64,000 nucleotides of DNA, from assembly GCF_030433895.1 (NCBI RefSeq), contig NZ_JARUXE010000011.1:1-64000 (forward strand), read 5' to 3'. Positions within the stretch are counted from its first letter, which is position 1, and the number at the start of each line of letters is the position of its first letter. The notes under the pieces were generated by a model. The model made no database searches, was not told the origin of the DNA, and was given only the letters and a program-made list of their open reading frames with translations. A program made the translations under genes and the position numbers. This DNA is from Arthrobacter sp. PsM3 (lineage in GTDB: Bacteria; Actinomycetota; Actinomycetes; Actinomycetales; Micrococcaceae). Below are positions 8,328 to 17,667 of the stretch, one piece after another.

Positions 8328-9650
8328 TCAGCGGCTCAGTCCCAGCGTGGGCGCCAGCCAGGCCATGGCCGGGGCCAGAGTCTGCCGCGGTACCTCCCAG
8401 GAGTGTCCCTGACCGGTCACCAGGGCGGTCTTGACGTCCATACCGGCCTTGGCCGCCGCGTCAGCGACCCGGGCCTGGTAGCCAGAGAACGTCCCGTCTT
8501 GCGCCCCGGCGGCAAGGTAAATCCTGCTGTGGGTGTAGTGCCGGGCCGCCAGCACCTTCAGGGGCACCGCCGCGTCAAAGGCGGCCGTGTTGCCGCCGAA
8601 CGCCTGGCCGACGGTCGCGGTCCGGTCGGGACCCAGGGCCGGTTCCGCTTCGCCGCTGACGTCGATCGCTGATGGGTAGACATCCGCGTGCAGGGACGCC
8701 ATCTGCAGGGCGCAGGTCCCGCCAAACGAGAAGCCGCCGATCGCCCACCGGGCGGGGTCCGGATCCACCCTCAGAGTGGCCTTGATCCAAGCCGGGACAT
8801 CGGTAGAGAGGTACGTGTCGGCCTTAGCGATCCGGGAATCCATGCACATGGTGTTGCCCGTCGCCGAGCCGTTGACATCGGGGATGACCACGACGGGCGC
8901 GAGCCCGTCGTGTGTTGCGGCAAAAGCATCCATGGCCGTTGCTACCCCGCCGGCGGTGATCCAGTCGGCCGGGGAGCCGGGCTGGCCTGCGACCAGGACC
9001 AGGACAGGCAGCGCCGGCCGGGACGCGTCCTGGTAAGCCGGCGGGAGGTAAACATAGGCATTGCCGGCGGCGAAGCCGGACACCGCACCCGGGATCTGCA
9101 CCGAGTTGATCGTCCCGGCCGAAGGGAGTCCCGCGGGTTTCACCCACGTCCCCGCCAACGGCCCCGCCTTCGGGCCGGGCGCTGGCTGGAGCGCGGTCTG
9201 GGGCCCCACTCGGGCGCCTTCCGGAAGCGTCTGGATGGCTGCGGTACTGGCCCCGGTCAGGTCCCCGAGAGTCCGGTAGGCGCCGAAGTAGGCATTCACC
9301 TGCAACGCGGCACCCAGAATCAGCACCGCCATGGCCACCGGTGCCAGGGCTCTGCGGCGCCAGCCGGTTCCGGCCAGGTTCAAACCCGCCAACAGCACAG
9401 CCAGGCACGCGATGCCGATCCACGCGGTAACGGGCCACGGCAGCTCCTGGGCTGATACGGCGGCCACGTGGACCAGAAACCAGCCTGTCCCCAATGCCAG
9501 CAGGGCCGCGGCGGCGACCGCCGCGGCTATCTTCATCCACCAACTCCGCCCGCGGCGGAGCAGGAGGAACGATGCCGCCGCCACTGCCGCGGCGCCGACG
9601 ATGACCGGAACGCCCCCGGTGAGCAGATCCAATCCGGTCAGGGTGCTCAT
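8328..9650 (-). CDS. Membrane-anchored alpha/beta hydrolase (esterase D/antigen 85-like)
   Basis: 440 aa. Four N-terminal membrane helices (about 12-30, 40-60, 72-92 and 101-119) precede an extracytoplasmic esterase domain. The nucleophile is Ser308 in GGFSFGG; acid and base candidates lie in AAGAQDGTFSG and TGQGHSW. The fold matches the putative esterase/antigen 85 family; cell-surface acyl transfer or hydrolysis is an inference. It lies on the same strand as the ABC operon, 67 bp upstream of the ATPase start, but that operon has its own promoter. Confidence 0.85.
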   Translation of the reverse strand: MSTLTGLDLLTGGVPVIVGAAAVAAASFLLLRRGRSWWMKIAAAVAAAALLALGTGWFLVHVAAVSAQELPWPVTAWIGIACLAVLLAGLNLAGTGWRRRALAPVAMAVLILGAALQVNAYFGAYRTLGDLTGASTAAIQTLPEGARVGPQTALQPAPGPKAGPLAGTWVKPAGLPSAGTINSVQIPGAVSGFAAGNAYVYLPPAYQDASRPALPVLVLVAGQPGSPADWITAGGVATAMDAFAATHDGLAPVVVIPDVNGSATGNTMCMDSRIAKADTYLSTDVPAWIKATLRVDPDPARWAIGGFSFGGTCALQMASLHADVYPSAIDVSGEAEPALGPDRTATVGQAFGGNTAAFDAAVPLKVLAARHYTHSRIYLAAGAQDGTFSGYQARVADAAAKAGMDVKTALVTGQGHSWEVPRQTLAPAMAWLAPTLGLSR

Positions 9651-9724
9651 ATCGTGGTCGCCCTTCGTTCTGCCGGGACACCCCGGACGCCGATGATGGC
9701 GCCGGTGTTGTTGCCGGACGCCGG

Positions 9725-9759
9725 AGGACCCGCGAAGCGGGGGGTGCTTCGCGGGTCCT
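9725..9759 (-). terminator. Strong hairpin downstream of secreted-protein gene
   Basis: Perfect 14-bp stem (9725-9738 with 9746-9759) and a 7-nt loop, between the stop of the gene at 9833 and the next start at 9650. No long U-tract. Likely a terminator. Confidence 0.65.
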
Positions 9760-9832
9760 GGTATGCCGGCGGCGCGGGCTGGGGTCCGTGCCGCCGGCTG
9801 GCTTCTTCCCTGGGCGGGCGCCGCGGGCAGTG

Positions 9833-10165
9833 TTACGGGGATCCGGGGGCGTCGCCGGGATCGGTGTGCTCACCGGTCTGGTCGACGTTCGGACCGGTGT
9901 CACCGGGGGCTTCCGGGGCGTCTGCCTTTTCGGTGCCCTCGACGGCACCCGGGGCATCCGCGGTGTCACCGGCTGTGGGGGTTTCGGCGGCGCCCGGCGC
10001 GTCTGCCACATCGCCCGGGGTGGGGGTGTCCGCGGTGACGGACTGGGTGGTCGTCGGTGACGGCGGTGCCGCATTTGCGGCCCCGAGACCCAGCCCTGCC
10101 ATGCCGAGGACTCCTGCACTGACGATGACGATTTTTGTCCTGGTTTTCAGGTCTTTGACGTTCAT
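9833..10165 (-). CDS. Small secreted low-complexity protein
   Basis: 110 aa. A basic start (MNVKDLKTRTKIV) and a hydrophobic stretch ending GAANAA look like a Sec signal peptide. The mature part is an acidic Ala/Pro/Asp/Thr-rich chain with ADAPGA-type repeats. Family not recognised. AAAGGA precedes the ATG. Its promoter region contains a double regulator box (10249-10285), so it probably belongs to the two-component regulon. Confidence 0.7.
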   Translation of the reverse strand: MNVKDLKTRTKIVIVSAGVLGMAGLGLGAANAAPPSPTTTQSVTADTPTPGDVADAPGAAETPTAGDTADAPGAVEGTEKADAPEAPGDTGPNVDQTGEHTDPGDAPGSP

Positions 10166-10231
10166 GTCCGGATCCTTTCCTGGCGGACTGTGGGTCCGCC
10201 GGCGCCTCCCGGTGCGGGCGGCTATGGATCC

Positions 10232-10285
10232 AGTGTGGCCCGCGGCGGCTGAGAGGAGCCTTAGCCCGGTTGAGGTTCAGCTGAG
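10232..10285 (-). promoter_or_regulatory. Double regulator box between secreted protein and kinase
   Basis: On the minus strand there are four half-sites: CTCAG (10285-10281), CTCAA (10274-10270), CTAAG (10264-10260) and CTCAG (10253-10249), with periods of 11, 10 and 11 bp. Eleven nucleotides after the last comes CACACT (10237-10232) as -10. This is the only tandem copy of the box in the window. Oriented towards the secreted protein; it may also affect the divergent kinase. Confidence 0.65.
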
Positions 10286-10340
10286 ACAGGATCCGGGGCT
10301 GTGTTTGTATTCGGCCCGGTGCCGGGCCCATCCTTGGAAC

Positions 10341-11852
10341 ATGGATGATGACCGGGTTCCGCCGCCCTCCCGCCCTGCTCGCTGGGGTGTGCGCAAACGC
10401 GCCACCGCGACAGCGGTGCTGGTCGTCGCGGCGGCACTGGCCGTGGGCGGACTGGTCCTGCTCGTGCTGCTCCAGACCTCCCTCGTCGCCTCAACGGAAA
10501 CGACGGCGCGGCAACAAAGCTTCGATGTCATTGCACAGATCTCCGGCCAGGACGTCTCAGAGGCCGGCCAGTACATCGCCTCCACCGCCCACACCGGACA
10601 GTACGTCCAAATCCTGGCACCGGGAGGTTCCGTTTTCGCCTCATCGATACCCGCGGCGGCCGCGGCCCCGCTGACCTCGCTGCGGCCGGGTCCGGGGCAG
10701 ACCCTGACCCAGGACGTTGCCGGGCTGCCCAGCCTGCATGACGATGATGACTTCCTGATCGTGGCCACCGGAATCGATGTCGGCGGCCGGCTTTACACGG
10801 TCGTCGTCGCCGCGACGGTCCAGGTCCAGGCAGATACCGTTTCCACGGTGGCCTGGTTCATTCTTGGGGCCACCCCGGCGCTGCTGGCGGTCGTCGGCGT
10901 TTCCGTCTGGGTGCTGGTCGGGCGGTCGCTGCGGCAGGTTGAACGGATCCGCGGACAGGTCGCCGGTATCAGCGCCCGCAGCCTGGACGGGCGCGTGGAC
11001 GTCCCTCCCACCTCCGATGAAATCCAGTCACTGGCTGAGACGATGAACATGATGCTGGGGAGGTTACAGGCCTCGGACCAGGAACAACGCCGCTTCGTCT
11101 CGGACGCCAGCCACGAACTGCGCAGCCCGCTGGCGACGCTCAGCGCCGGGGTGGAGATCGCGGCCGCTGACCCTTCCGGGGCCACCTGGGAACAGATGAA
11201 GGACATCCTGGCCGGGGAAACAGCCCGGATGCGTTACCTGGTGGAGGATCTGCTGACCCTGGCCAAAACCAACGACGGCGGCCTCCGGCTCGAGACCACA
11301 GACGTGGACCTTGACGATGTCCTGAACGAGGAAGTCCGCCGGCTCCGTTCCACCAGTACCCGCCGTATCGAGGTCAGTCTTGAACCCGCCAGGGTCACCG
11401 GGGACCCGCGGCGGCTGGGTCAGGTCGTGCGCAATGTCCTGGACAACGCCGACAGGCACGCCGTGTCCCGGATCAGCATCCGGCTGCACAACACTAACGA
11501 CGGCGCGCTCGTCACGATCGATAACGACGGCCCGCCGGTGCCGGTGGGGGACCGGGAACGGATTTTTGAACGGTTTGTCCGGCTTGATCAAAGCCGGTCC
11601 CGTGAAAGTGGCGGCAGCGGCCTGGGCCTGGCCATCGCCGCGGGAATCATGGCAGCACACCACGGCTGGATCCGCACAGGTGGCACCCCCGACGGCGGAT
11701 GCCGGTTCGAGTTGGGCTTTACAAACACCGGCGCTGAACATCCCGGCGGCGACGCCGCTACGGGCAGCGATACCGGGGCTACTCCTCCGCCGCCCTCGCC
11801 CGGTAACAACGGCCCCGGTCAGGGCTCCGCTCCGGTGCACTCACCCATCTGA
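10341..11852 (+). CDS. Sensor histidine kinase
   Basis: 503 aa membrane kinase. TM1 is about 21-45, an extracytoplasmic sensor about 46-165, TM2 about 168-193, then HAMP. The H-box is SDASHELRSPLA with the phospho-acceptor near His258; N-box VLDNADRHA and the FERFVRLDQSRS and GGSGLGLAIA ATP-lid motifs follow. A Pro/Gly-rich tail ends the protein. The sensor contains the acidic run HDDDD, reminiscent of cation or cationic-peptide sensing, but this is inference. It lies tail to tail with the response regulator at 11957 rather than in an operon with it. Confidence 0.93.
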   Translation: MDDDRVPPPSRPARWGVRKRATATAVLVVAAALAVGGLVLLVLLQTSLVASTETTARQQSFDVIAQISGQDVSEAGQYIASTAHTGQYVQILAPGGSVFASSIPAAAAAPLTSLRPGPGQTLTQDVAGLPSLHDDDDFLIVATGIDVGGRLYTVVVAATVQVQADTVSTVAWFILGATPALLAVVGVSVWVLVGRSLRQVERIRGQVAGISARSLDGRVDVPPTSDEIQSLAETMNMMLGRLQASDQEQRRFVSDASHELRSPLATLSAGVEIAAADPSGATWEQMKDILAGETARMRYLVEDLLTLAKTNDGGLRLETTDVDLDDVLNEEVRRLRSTSTRRIEVSLEPARVTGDPRRLGQVVRNVLDNADRHAVSRISIRLHNTNDGALVTIDNDGPPVPVGDRERIFERFVRLDQSRSRESGGSGLGLAIAAGIMAAHHGWIRTGGTPDGGCRFELGFTNTGAEHPGGDAATGSDTGATPPPPSPGNNGPGQGSAPVHSPI

Positions 11853-11956
11853 GCTGCGACCGGGCGTGTACCTCAGGGCAGCACCGACGCTGAGCCCGTC
11901 ATCAGGTCACCGGGTGCCTCGAACAGGTCCGGCCCCTCCGCGGTTCGACCCTTCCG

Positions 11957-12640
11957 TTATGCCGTTGGCCGGTCGCCGGTCAGCATGTAGCCCATTCCCC
12001 GGACAGTGGTGAGGGTCTGCAGCCCGAAGGGGGCGTCGATTTTTCGGCGCAGGTAGCCGATGTAGACCTCTACGACGTTGTCGCCGCCCTCGAACGCGGG
12101 GTCCCAGACGTTGTCCAGGATCTGGGACTTTGACACGACCTGGTCGTGGCTGCGCATCAGGTAGTGCAGCAGACCGTACTCCCGGGCGGTGAGCTCGATA
12201 ACGGTGCCGCTGCGGCGGACGCTGCGGCTGCCGGGATCCAGGGTGAGGGTCCCGAGAGCCAGCGTGACGGGCCGTTCCGGGGCGCCGCGCCGGACCAGGG
12301 CACGGATCCTGGCGACGAGGACGATGAAGCTGAAAGGTTTGGTCAGGTAGTCATCGGCTCCGAGGTCGAACGCATCCGTCTGATCGTATTCCCCGTCTTT
12401 GGCCGTGAGCATCAGCACCGGGGTCCAGATCAGGCGTTCACGCAGTTCCTTCAGGACGTCGTACCCGTTTTTGAGCGGGAGCATCAGATCCAGCAGGATC
12501 ACGTCGTACGGGTTCTCGGTCGCGGCCCACAGGCCGCTGACCCCGTCGTGGGTGACGTCCACCACGAAGCCCTCGTTGGTCAGGCCACGACGGACGGTCT
12601 CGGCCAGTGTCGTTTCGTCCTCGACCAGCAAAATCCGCAT
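11957..12640 (-). CDS. OmpR-family response regulator
   Basis: 227 aa. Receiver domain with acidic pocket VED, phospho-acceptor Asp51 (LLDLMLP) and KPF lysine, then a winged-helix DNA-binding domain (LTAREYGLLHYLM, NVVEVYIGYLRRKI). It is the natural partner of the kinase at 10341; the two 3' ends are 104 bp apart. Its own promoter (12667-12699) carries the CTCAG box, so autoregulation is likely. Confidence 0.94.
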   Translation of the reverse strand: MRILLVEDETTLAETVRRGLTNEGFVVDVTHDGVSGLWAATENPYDVILLDLMLPLKNGYDVLKELRERLIWTPVLMLTAKDGEYDQTDAFDLGADDYLTKPFSFIVLVARIRALVRRGAPERPVTLALGTLTLDPGSRSVRRSGTVIELTAREYGLLHYLMRSHDQVVSKSQILDNVWDPAFEGGDNVVEVYIGYLRRKIDAPFGLQTLTTVRGMGYMLTGDRPTA

Positions 12641-12666
12641 GATGGTCCCCTTTCGTTGATACCCGC

Positions 12667-12699
12667 AGTATCCCCGACCCAGGTTGAGGGGCGCCTGAG
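12667..12699 (-). promoter_or_regulatory. CTCAG-N6-CTCAA promoter for response regulator
   Basis: On the minus strand CTCAG (12699-12695) and CTCAA (12688-12684), period 11, then 11 nt, then GATACT (12672-12667) as -10. Leader about 20 nt. Suggests autoregulation. Confidence 0.68.
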
Positions 12700-12715
12700 A
12701 AACCGCGGTGCGCCT

Positions 12716-12748
12716 CTCAGCTTTCTCTCAGAGCCGGTGCCCCATGCT
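12716..12748 (+). promoter_or_regulatory. CTCAG-N6-CTCAG promoter for PAP2-mprF
   Basis: CTCAG (12716-12720) and CTCAG (12727-12731), then 11 nt, then CATGCT (12743-12748) as -10. This is the only perfect direct repeat on the plus strand and lies 47 bp before the PAP2 ATG. It is back to back with the regulator's own site. Confidence 0.7.
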
Positions 12749-12794
12749 GATGGCACAACGCCTGTGAGGGCCCGCCAACCGTCAGGACTGCATT

Positions 12795-13517
12795 GTGGAA
12801 TCCCCCGCCGAACACCGAAACACGATTTTCCCCGGGTTACGGTCCTGGTGGTGGCTCACGGTCGCACTCTCCATCTTCGCGGCCACGGCCGCGGCAGGGA
12901 TGACGGCGAAGTCCTTCGGGCCCCTGGCCCCGGAGCTGGCCCTGGACATCTTCCTAAGTCATGGGAGGAACAAGGTGTTGATTGCGGTGAGTGAGGCCAT
13001 TCATTACGGTCTGGGACCGGCCGGTGCCCTGGTGTTGGTTTTGATGATTTGCGGGTACCTGCTCTGGTTCCGCCGACGCCCTGTGCAGGCGCTGGCGTTC
13101 GGCTCCGTCGTGGCTGTCGGATGGCTGGCATCAACGGCCGTCAAGATTCTGGTCAGCCGTTCCCGGCCGCCGGCCGATGTGACCGGAGCCCTCATCGCCG
13201 AGACGGGCAACAACAGCTTCCCCTCCGGGCATACCGCGTTCGCTGTCGCACTGGCCCTGGCCGCTACGCTGGTCCTTGCCCACGGCACGGGGCAGCGTCT
13301 GGCGGTCCTGGCCGCAGGATCCCTGTTCGTGGCCGTCGTGGCTTTCTCCCGAATGTATCTCGGCGTGCACTACCTCAGCGACGTGATCGGGTCCGTGCTC
13401 ATCAGCAGCGCAGCGATCCTCGCCTGGCTGCCGGTATGGAATAACCTCATTACACCCCGAATCTTCACCCTGCCCCTGATCCGCAGGTTCGAAGCCAGGC
13501 CATTGCACCAGCGGTGA
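12795..13517 (+). CDS. PAP2 family lipid phosphatase
   Basis: 240 aa, about five to six membrane helices. The three phosphatase signatures are present: KILVSRSRPP, SFPSGHT and SRMYLGVHYLSD. Expected to dephosphorylate lipid phosphates such as undecaprenyl diphosphate or phosphatidate at the outer face of the membrane. Followed after 74 bp by the MprF-like gene, likely one transcription unit under the regulator box at 12716. Confidence 0.9.
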   Translation: MESPAEHRNTIFPGLRSWWWLTVALSIFAATAAAGMTAKSFGPLAPELALDIFLSHGRNKVLIAVSEAIHYGLGPAGALVLVLMICGYLLWFRRRPVQALAFGSVVAVGWLASTAVKILVSRSRPPADVTGALIAETGNNSFPSGHTAFAVALALAATLVLAHGTGQRLAVLAAGSLFVAVVAFSRMYLGVHYLSDVIGSVLISSAAILAWLPVWNNLITPRIFTLPLIRRFEARPLHQR

Positions 13518-13591
13518 GCAACTGACCGGCAACCCCGCAGCAACGTCCCCGGACACCCCGCCGCCTTCCGCGCATGCTGAAAGGAATCCCC

Positions 13592-16225
13592 ATGCCAGTG
13601 TCACTGCTGGGTCCCGGGCAGCCGGGCTCCCCACGAGCCCTGGTATCGCTGATCGGAAGACTGCGCCGCGGCCCGGTCACGGTCGGCTTCATCCTCGCTT
13701 TTTGGTCCGCCGGCACACTGTCCTCCAGCCTTGTCACCGGCCCGCCCGGGTCGCTGCGGCCGAACGTGGCAGCGACAGCGCACTCCCTGCCCGGCCACTG
13801 GTGGGCGCTTCTGAGTTCCGGGCTGTGGGCGCAGAACCTGACCGGGTACCTGCTGGGAAGCGCCGTCGTTCTGGGCGTCGGGCTTGCCCTGGAACCCCGG
13901 ATGGGGAGCATGAGGTTCGCCGCGGCGGCTCTTGGCTCCCAGATCCTCGGAATTAGTGCCGCTCTCGGGTTCCTCACCGTCGCACGTCAGACGATGGGGA
14001 CCTGGACCCAGGAAATGAGCGGGCACCTCTTCCTTGGCCCCAGTGCACTCATGACCGGGGCCCTCGTGGCGGGGACGGCGATGATGCCGACCCTGTGGCG
14101 GCGCCGGATCCGCCTGGTCGTCTTCGCCCTGCTGATACTCCTGGCCCTTTACAGCGGCGGATTCGCGGACCTGGTCCGGCTCGGCGCCGCCGTAGCCGGC
14201 GCCCTTCTGGGACCGGTCCTGCACGGCAGGGCCCCCCGCTTCGGGCGCCCCGTCAGCTCCCGGCATGAAGGACGGGTTCTCATCGCGCTCCTGGTGGCCG
14301 TATCGGCGATCGGACCTGTCATCGCGGGCCTGACACCGCACGCCGCCGGGCCCTTATCGGTCCTGCGGTTTTTGTTTACCAATATCCAGCCCGTGGACCC
14401 GCAGACACTCCAGAGCCTCTGCGCGGACCCGGGACAGGCCAAGGAATGCGCCGGCGCGCAACTGCAGCTTCGCGCCGGGGCCGGCGGGATTTTCATGGCT
14501 ATTCTTCCGTCGTTTTTGTTGTTGCTGCTCTCCGACGGTCTGCGCCGGGGACGCCGCTTCGCCTGGGCCGGCGCCGTGCTGATTCAGCTGGCCTTATCCG
14601 TTCTGGCGGGGATCACCATCGCCGGTGTACTGTACCCGGCGGCACCGGACACGGCTGTCGGAGAGGGGATCGGCGCCATCGAGGTCCCCGGGTACACGCA
14701 TCCGCTGGCCCTGATTCTGCCGCTGCTGCTGCCGGTCGCGTTGAGCATCGTGTTACTGCTGAGCCGCCGACTGTTCCCGGTCACGGCCCCGGCGGGGACC
14801 TACCGCCGGCTCGCGGTCAGTGTCGGGAAAACAGCAGCTGTCCTCGCCTCGGTCTACCTGCTCGCCGGCATCCTTCTGGCCCCCGGCTTCACACCGGTAC
14901 CGGCACCGCTTGAGCTGTTGGCAGATATTCCCGACAGGTTCCTGCCGCTGGGTTACATGCTGGATCTGTCCCCGGCGTTCTTCCCCCAAAGCACCCCTGC
15001 GGTACTCCTCTACGAGGGCACCGGTGTGACTTTCTGGACCGTCACCGCCGTGCTGGTCCTCAAAACGTTCCTGCGCCCGGCCCCGATCCAACACACTGCC
15101 GGTACCAGCCGCGCCCGGGAAATACTGAAAACCCGGCAGGGCAGCACCCTGTCCTGGATGACGACCTGGCCCGGGAACACCTACTGGTTCTCCTCCACCG
15201 GTGAGAGCTTCATCGCCTACCGTGTCATCGCCGGGGTGGCCCTGACGCTCGGCGTCCCGGTCGGCCCCGGGTCCCAGACCAAGGCCGCCGTCGCGGAGTT
15301 CACCCTTTTCTGCTCCGGGCAAGGCTGGACCCCGTGCTTCTACTCCGTCCCCGCTGACCTGCGCGACCACGCCGCGTCCCTCGGATGGGGGTCCGTGCAG
15401 GTAGCCCAGGAAACGATCCTGGAACTGGATGCGGTGTCCTTCAAAGGAAAAAAATTCCAGGACATCCGCACCGCCATGAACAACGCGGCCAAAGCCGGGA
15501 TTCGCGCCGAATGGACCACCTACGGGACCGCACCATTTACCCTGCTGGCTCAGATCCAGGAAATCTCTGAAGAATGGGTAGCCGATAAAAAGATGCCCGA
15601 AATGGGATTCACCCTCGGCGGCCTGGACGAACTCAACGACCCCGACGTCCGTCTGCTGCTCGCTATCGACGACTCTCACAGAGTCCACGCCGTCGCCTCC
15701 TGGCTGCCCGTCTACAACAACGGCACCATCGAAGGCTGGACCCTGGACTTCATGCGGCGCCGCAGCACCGGATTCCGGGCCGGCATCGAATTCCTCATCG
15801 CCTCCGCCGCGCTCAGCCTCAAAGCCGAAGGATACGGATTCATCAGCCTCTCCGGAGCACCACTCGCCCGACTCACGAGCACCATGGCACCGGCAGTCGC
15901 CGGACCGGAAGTTACCGGCAGCCTGGACCGGCTCCTCGACCGGCTCGGCGCGACTCTGGAACCTGTCTACGGGTTCAGGTCCCTGCTGGCATTCAAAGCA
16001 AAATTCCAGCCCCGCTACGAACCCCTGTACATGCTCTACCCCGACGCCGCGGCGCTGCCAGCCATCGGCAACGCCATCACCCGGGCCTACCTCCCCACCA
16101 TCAACCTCGGCGAAAGCCTGACACTGGCCCGCCGTATCCTCCGCCGCTCCAAACCCCCTCGGGCTTTCCCCGGGGGCACCCCGCAGCGCCCGGGCCATCA
16201 TCCACCCGCCCCAAAACACCGGTGA
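13592..16225 (+). CDS. mprF: MprF-like membrane protein with C-terminal DUF2156 acyl/aminoacyl transferase domain
   Basis: 877 aa. A rhomboid-like N-terminal membrane domain (GPSALMTGAL, SGGFADLVRLG; no catalytic Ser/His pair evident) is followed by more helices up to about 510. The C-terminal 330 residues form a GNAT-like DUF2156 domain typical of lysyl-phosphatidylglycerol synthases (GFTLGGLDEL, GWTLDFMRRR and FISLSGAPLA motifs). It probably aminoacylates phosphatidylglycerol and lowers surface charge. The start at 13592 has GAAAGGA; the ATG at 13574 has none. The last 44 codons and 3' flank are duplicated at 20026-20270. Confidence 0.85.
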   Translation: MPVSLLGPGQPGSPRALVSLIGRLRRGPVTVGFILAFWSAGTLSSSLVTGPPGSLRPNVAATAHSLPGHWWALLSSGLWAQNLTGYLLGSAVVLGVGLALEPRMGSMRFAAAALGSQILGISAALGFLTVARQTMGTWTQEMSGHLFLGPSALMTGALVAGTAMMPTLWRRRIRLVVFALLILLALYSGGFADLVRLGAAVAGALLGPVLHGRAPRFGRPVSSRHEGRVLIALLVAVSAIGPVIAGLTPHAAGPLSVLRFLFTNIQPVDPQTLQSLCADPGQAKECAGAQLQLRAGAGGIFMAILPSFLLLLLSDGLRRGRRFAWAGAVLIQLALSVLAGITIAGVLYPAAPDTAVGEGIGAIEVPGYTHPLALILPLLLPVALSIVLLLSRRLFPVTAPAGTYRRLAVSVGKTAAVLASVYLLAGILLAPGFTPVPAPLELLADIPDRFLPLGYMLDLSPAFFPQSTPAVLLYEGTGVTFWTVTAVLVLKTFLRPAPIQHTAGTSRAREILKTRQGSTLSWMTTWPGNTYWFSSTGESFIAYRVIAGVALTLGVPVGPGSQTKAAVAEFTLFCSGQGWTPCFYSVPADLRDHAASLGWGSVQVAQETILELDAVSFKGKKFQDIRTAMNNAAKAGIRAEWTTYGTAPFTLLAQIQEISEEWVADKKMPEMGFTLGGLDELNDPDVRLLLAIDDSHRVHAVASWLPVYNNGTIEGWTLDFMRRRSTGFRAGIEFLIASAALSLKAEGYGFISLSGAPLARLTSTMAPAVAGPEVTGSLDRLLDRLGATLEPVYGFRSLLAFKAKFQPRYEPLYMLYPDAAALPAIGNAITRAYLPTINLGESLTLARRILRRSKPPRAFPGGTPQRPGHHPPAPKHR

Positions 16226-16337
16226 GGAACAAAGGAGGAGACCTCAAAGCCCCTGACGACCGGCCGCTTCAGAACACAGCCGGCGCAAATGGAGCCGCCC
16301 CCCGAAGAGAGGACTGGGCCCGACGGCGGGACCGTTC
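16092..16337. repeat. Direct repeat copy 1: 3' end of mprF plus flank
   Basis: About 246 bp imperfect direct repeat matching 20026-20270. It spans the mprF 3' end and about 110 bp beyond the stop, including a conserved block near 16270-16300 (TTCAGAACACAGCCGGCGCA). The two copies bracket about 3.7 kb. Confidence 0.85.
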
Positions 16338-16358
16338 TGCCCCCGTGGGCCCACCTTT

Positions 16359-17462
16359 CTAGGCGCCGGACCGGTAGACGTCCGTCCCGAAGGTGTTGAC
16401 CCCGGGTTCGCCGGCGCCCGCGAGGCGGGGCAGCGCGAAGATATCTTCCATGCTCGCCAGCAGGCTGTAGTGGTTGTAGGGGCGGTCCGAGCTGCTGCCC
16501 GGGGCGGTGAACGGGGAGAGCGCCAGGGCGCCGACCTTTCCTCCGGCCGTGCCTCCGGTGACGCCCGTCGAGGGGCCGACGGCACCGCCGTCGGCCTCGT
16601 CAAAGGTGATCACGAGCATGCCGTCCTGTTGGTAGGCGGGGGAGGCCAGGATTGCCGGCACCTGGCTTTTGAGCCATTCATCCGCCGTGCCGAGGCCGCC
16701 GGCGGTGCCGTCCACGCAGGGACTGTCGTGCCCGTCGTGGCACAGGTTGGGGATGATGTAGGAGAGGTTGGCCGTGGTGGTGACCGACTGCAGGTCCTTT
16801 CCGAGGTTGGAATAGTTGACCACGTTCATCGCGCAATCCGGGCTGGAGGTGAGGGAGCGGAAGTAGACGAACGGATTGTGGCGGGTGCCGTACTGGTCGC
16901 GGGGGGAGGCGGCCACATGCCCGTCGACGGCGCCCAGCTCCGGGTGTTGGCAGGGTGAGGACATGTCTTCCATGTAGCCGCGCCAGGTTTTGGACTTGGC
17001 GCTCAGTTGCCCGGCGATGGTGGGGACCTCGGCGGGAAAGACGCACCCGTTTCCCATTAGCCGTCCCTGCGAATCCAGTCCCGTGCCGGTGAACGGGGTG
17101 TAGACGGGGCAATCCTGTTTAGTGCTCATGTTCGGCGGCTGCCCGGAGATCTGGGCCAGATAATTGGGCAGCGAGTTGTGCGAGATGCCGTAATAATTGG
17201 TCAGCAGCACCCCCTGGGAGCGCAGTGTTCCGGAGAGATAGTGCGCCGGGGATCCGCTTCCCCAGACCCGGTCGTAACCCTTGTTCTCCAGGTTGATCAC
17301 GAACACATGCCCGGGAGTTCCAGCCCGCGGCCCCAGCGCCGGGCCGCCCTGCGACTGACAGGCCGTAACAGATACGAGAATGAAGACCATTGCCATGACG
17401 CAGGCGGTTGGGACCCGCCCCAAAAGTCGAGGCTTCCAAGCCGAACAAGTTTGGGCTGCCAC
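16359..17462 (-). CDS. Phosphoesterase (AcpA/phospholipase C-like) lipoprotein
   Basis: 367 aa. The signal peptide ends in the lipobox VTAC, so it should be a lipoprotein and an Lgt substrate. The phosphoesterase-family core starts at HVFVINLENKGYDRV and continues with YGISHNSLPNYLAQISGQ, then ITFDEADGG and a conserved NHYSLLASMEDIF end. It resembles acid phosphatases and phospholipase C-like enzymes; substrate unknown. A GTG start at 17462 has GGAG eight bases upstream. It lies inside the segment bracketed by the mprF repeat. Confidence 0.88.
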   Translation of the reverse strand: MAAQTCSAWKPRLLGRVPTACVMAMVFILVSVTACQSQGGPALGPRAGTPGHVFVINLENKGYDRVWGSGSPAHYLSGTLRSQGVLLTNYYGISHNSLPNYLAQISGQPPNMSTKQDCPVYTPFTGTGLDSQGRLMGNGCVFPAEVPTIAGQLSAKSKTWRGYMEDMSSPCQHPELGAVDGHVAASPRDQYGTRHNPFVYFRSLTSSPDCAMNVVNYSNLGKDLQSVTTTANLSYIIPNLCHDGHDSPCVDGTAGGLGTADEWLKSQVPAILASPAYQQDGMLVITFDEADGGAVGPSTGVTGGTAGGKVGALALSPFTAPGSSSDRPYNHYSLLASMEDIFALPRLAGAGEPGVNTFGTDVYRSGA

Positions 17463-17667
17463 GCTGCACTCCTGTCCTCAAAATTCCCTCGCCGGGTCAT
17501 CCCTGAAGCGACATCGCAGAAAAGTCACGACCGATGCGACTGAGCCTGCCAGAACTTAGCTTGCGAAACGCCCCCAATTTCCTGCGGGTAATCTGTAAAT
17601 TCAGGCGCACTACCGCTCGGCGCTGGATCCCTGAAACGGCTCAGCTCTCAAGGTCCGGGCCCCGCTG

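Noticed and set aside
9468..10340. N-terminal extension of the histidine kinase frame
   Set aside because: Overlaps two minus-strand genes and lacks kinase features; the ATG at 10341 starts the real protein.
14753..16219. 488-codon minus-strand ORF
   Set aside because: Antisense to the MprF DUF2156 domain; Gly/Val/Glu-rich mirror composition.
17536..17560. CTGAG/CTTAG pair upstream of the phosphoesterase
   Set aside because: Separation is 15 bp, not 11, and the -10 rule fails.
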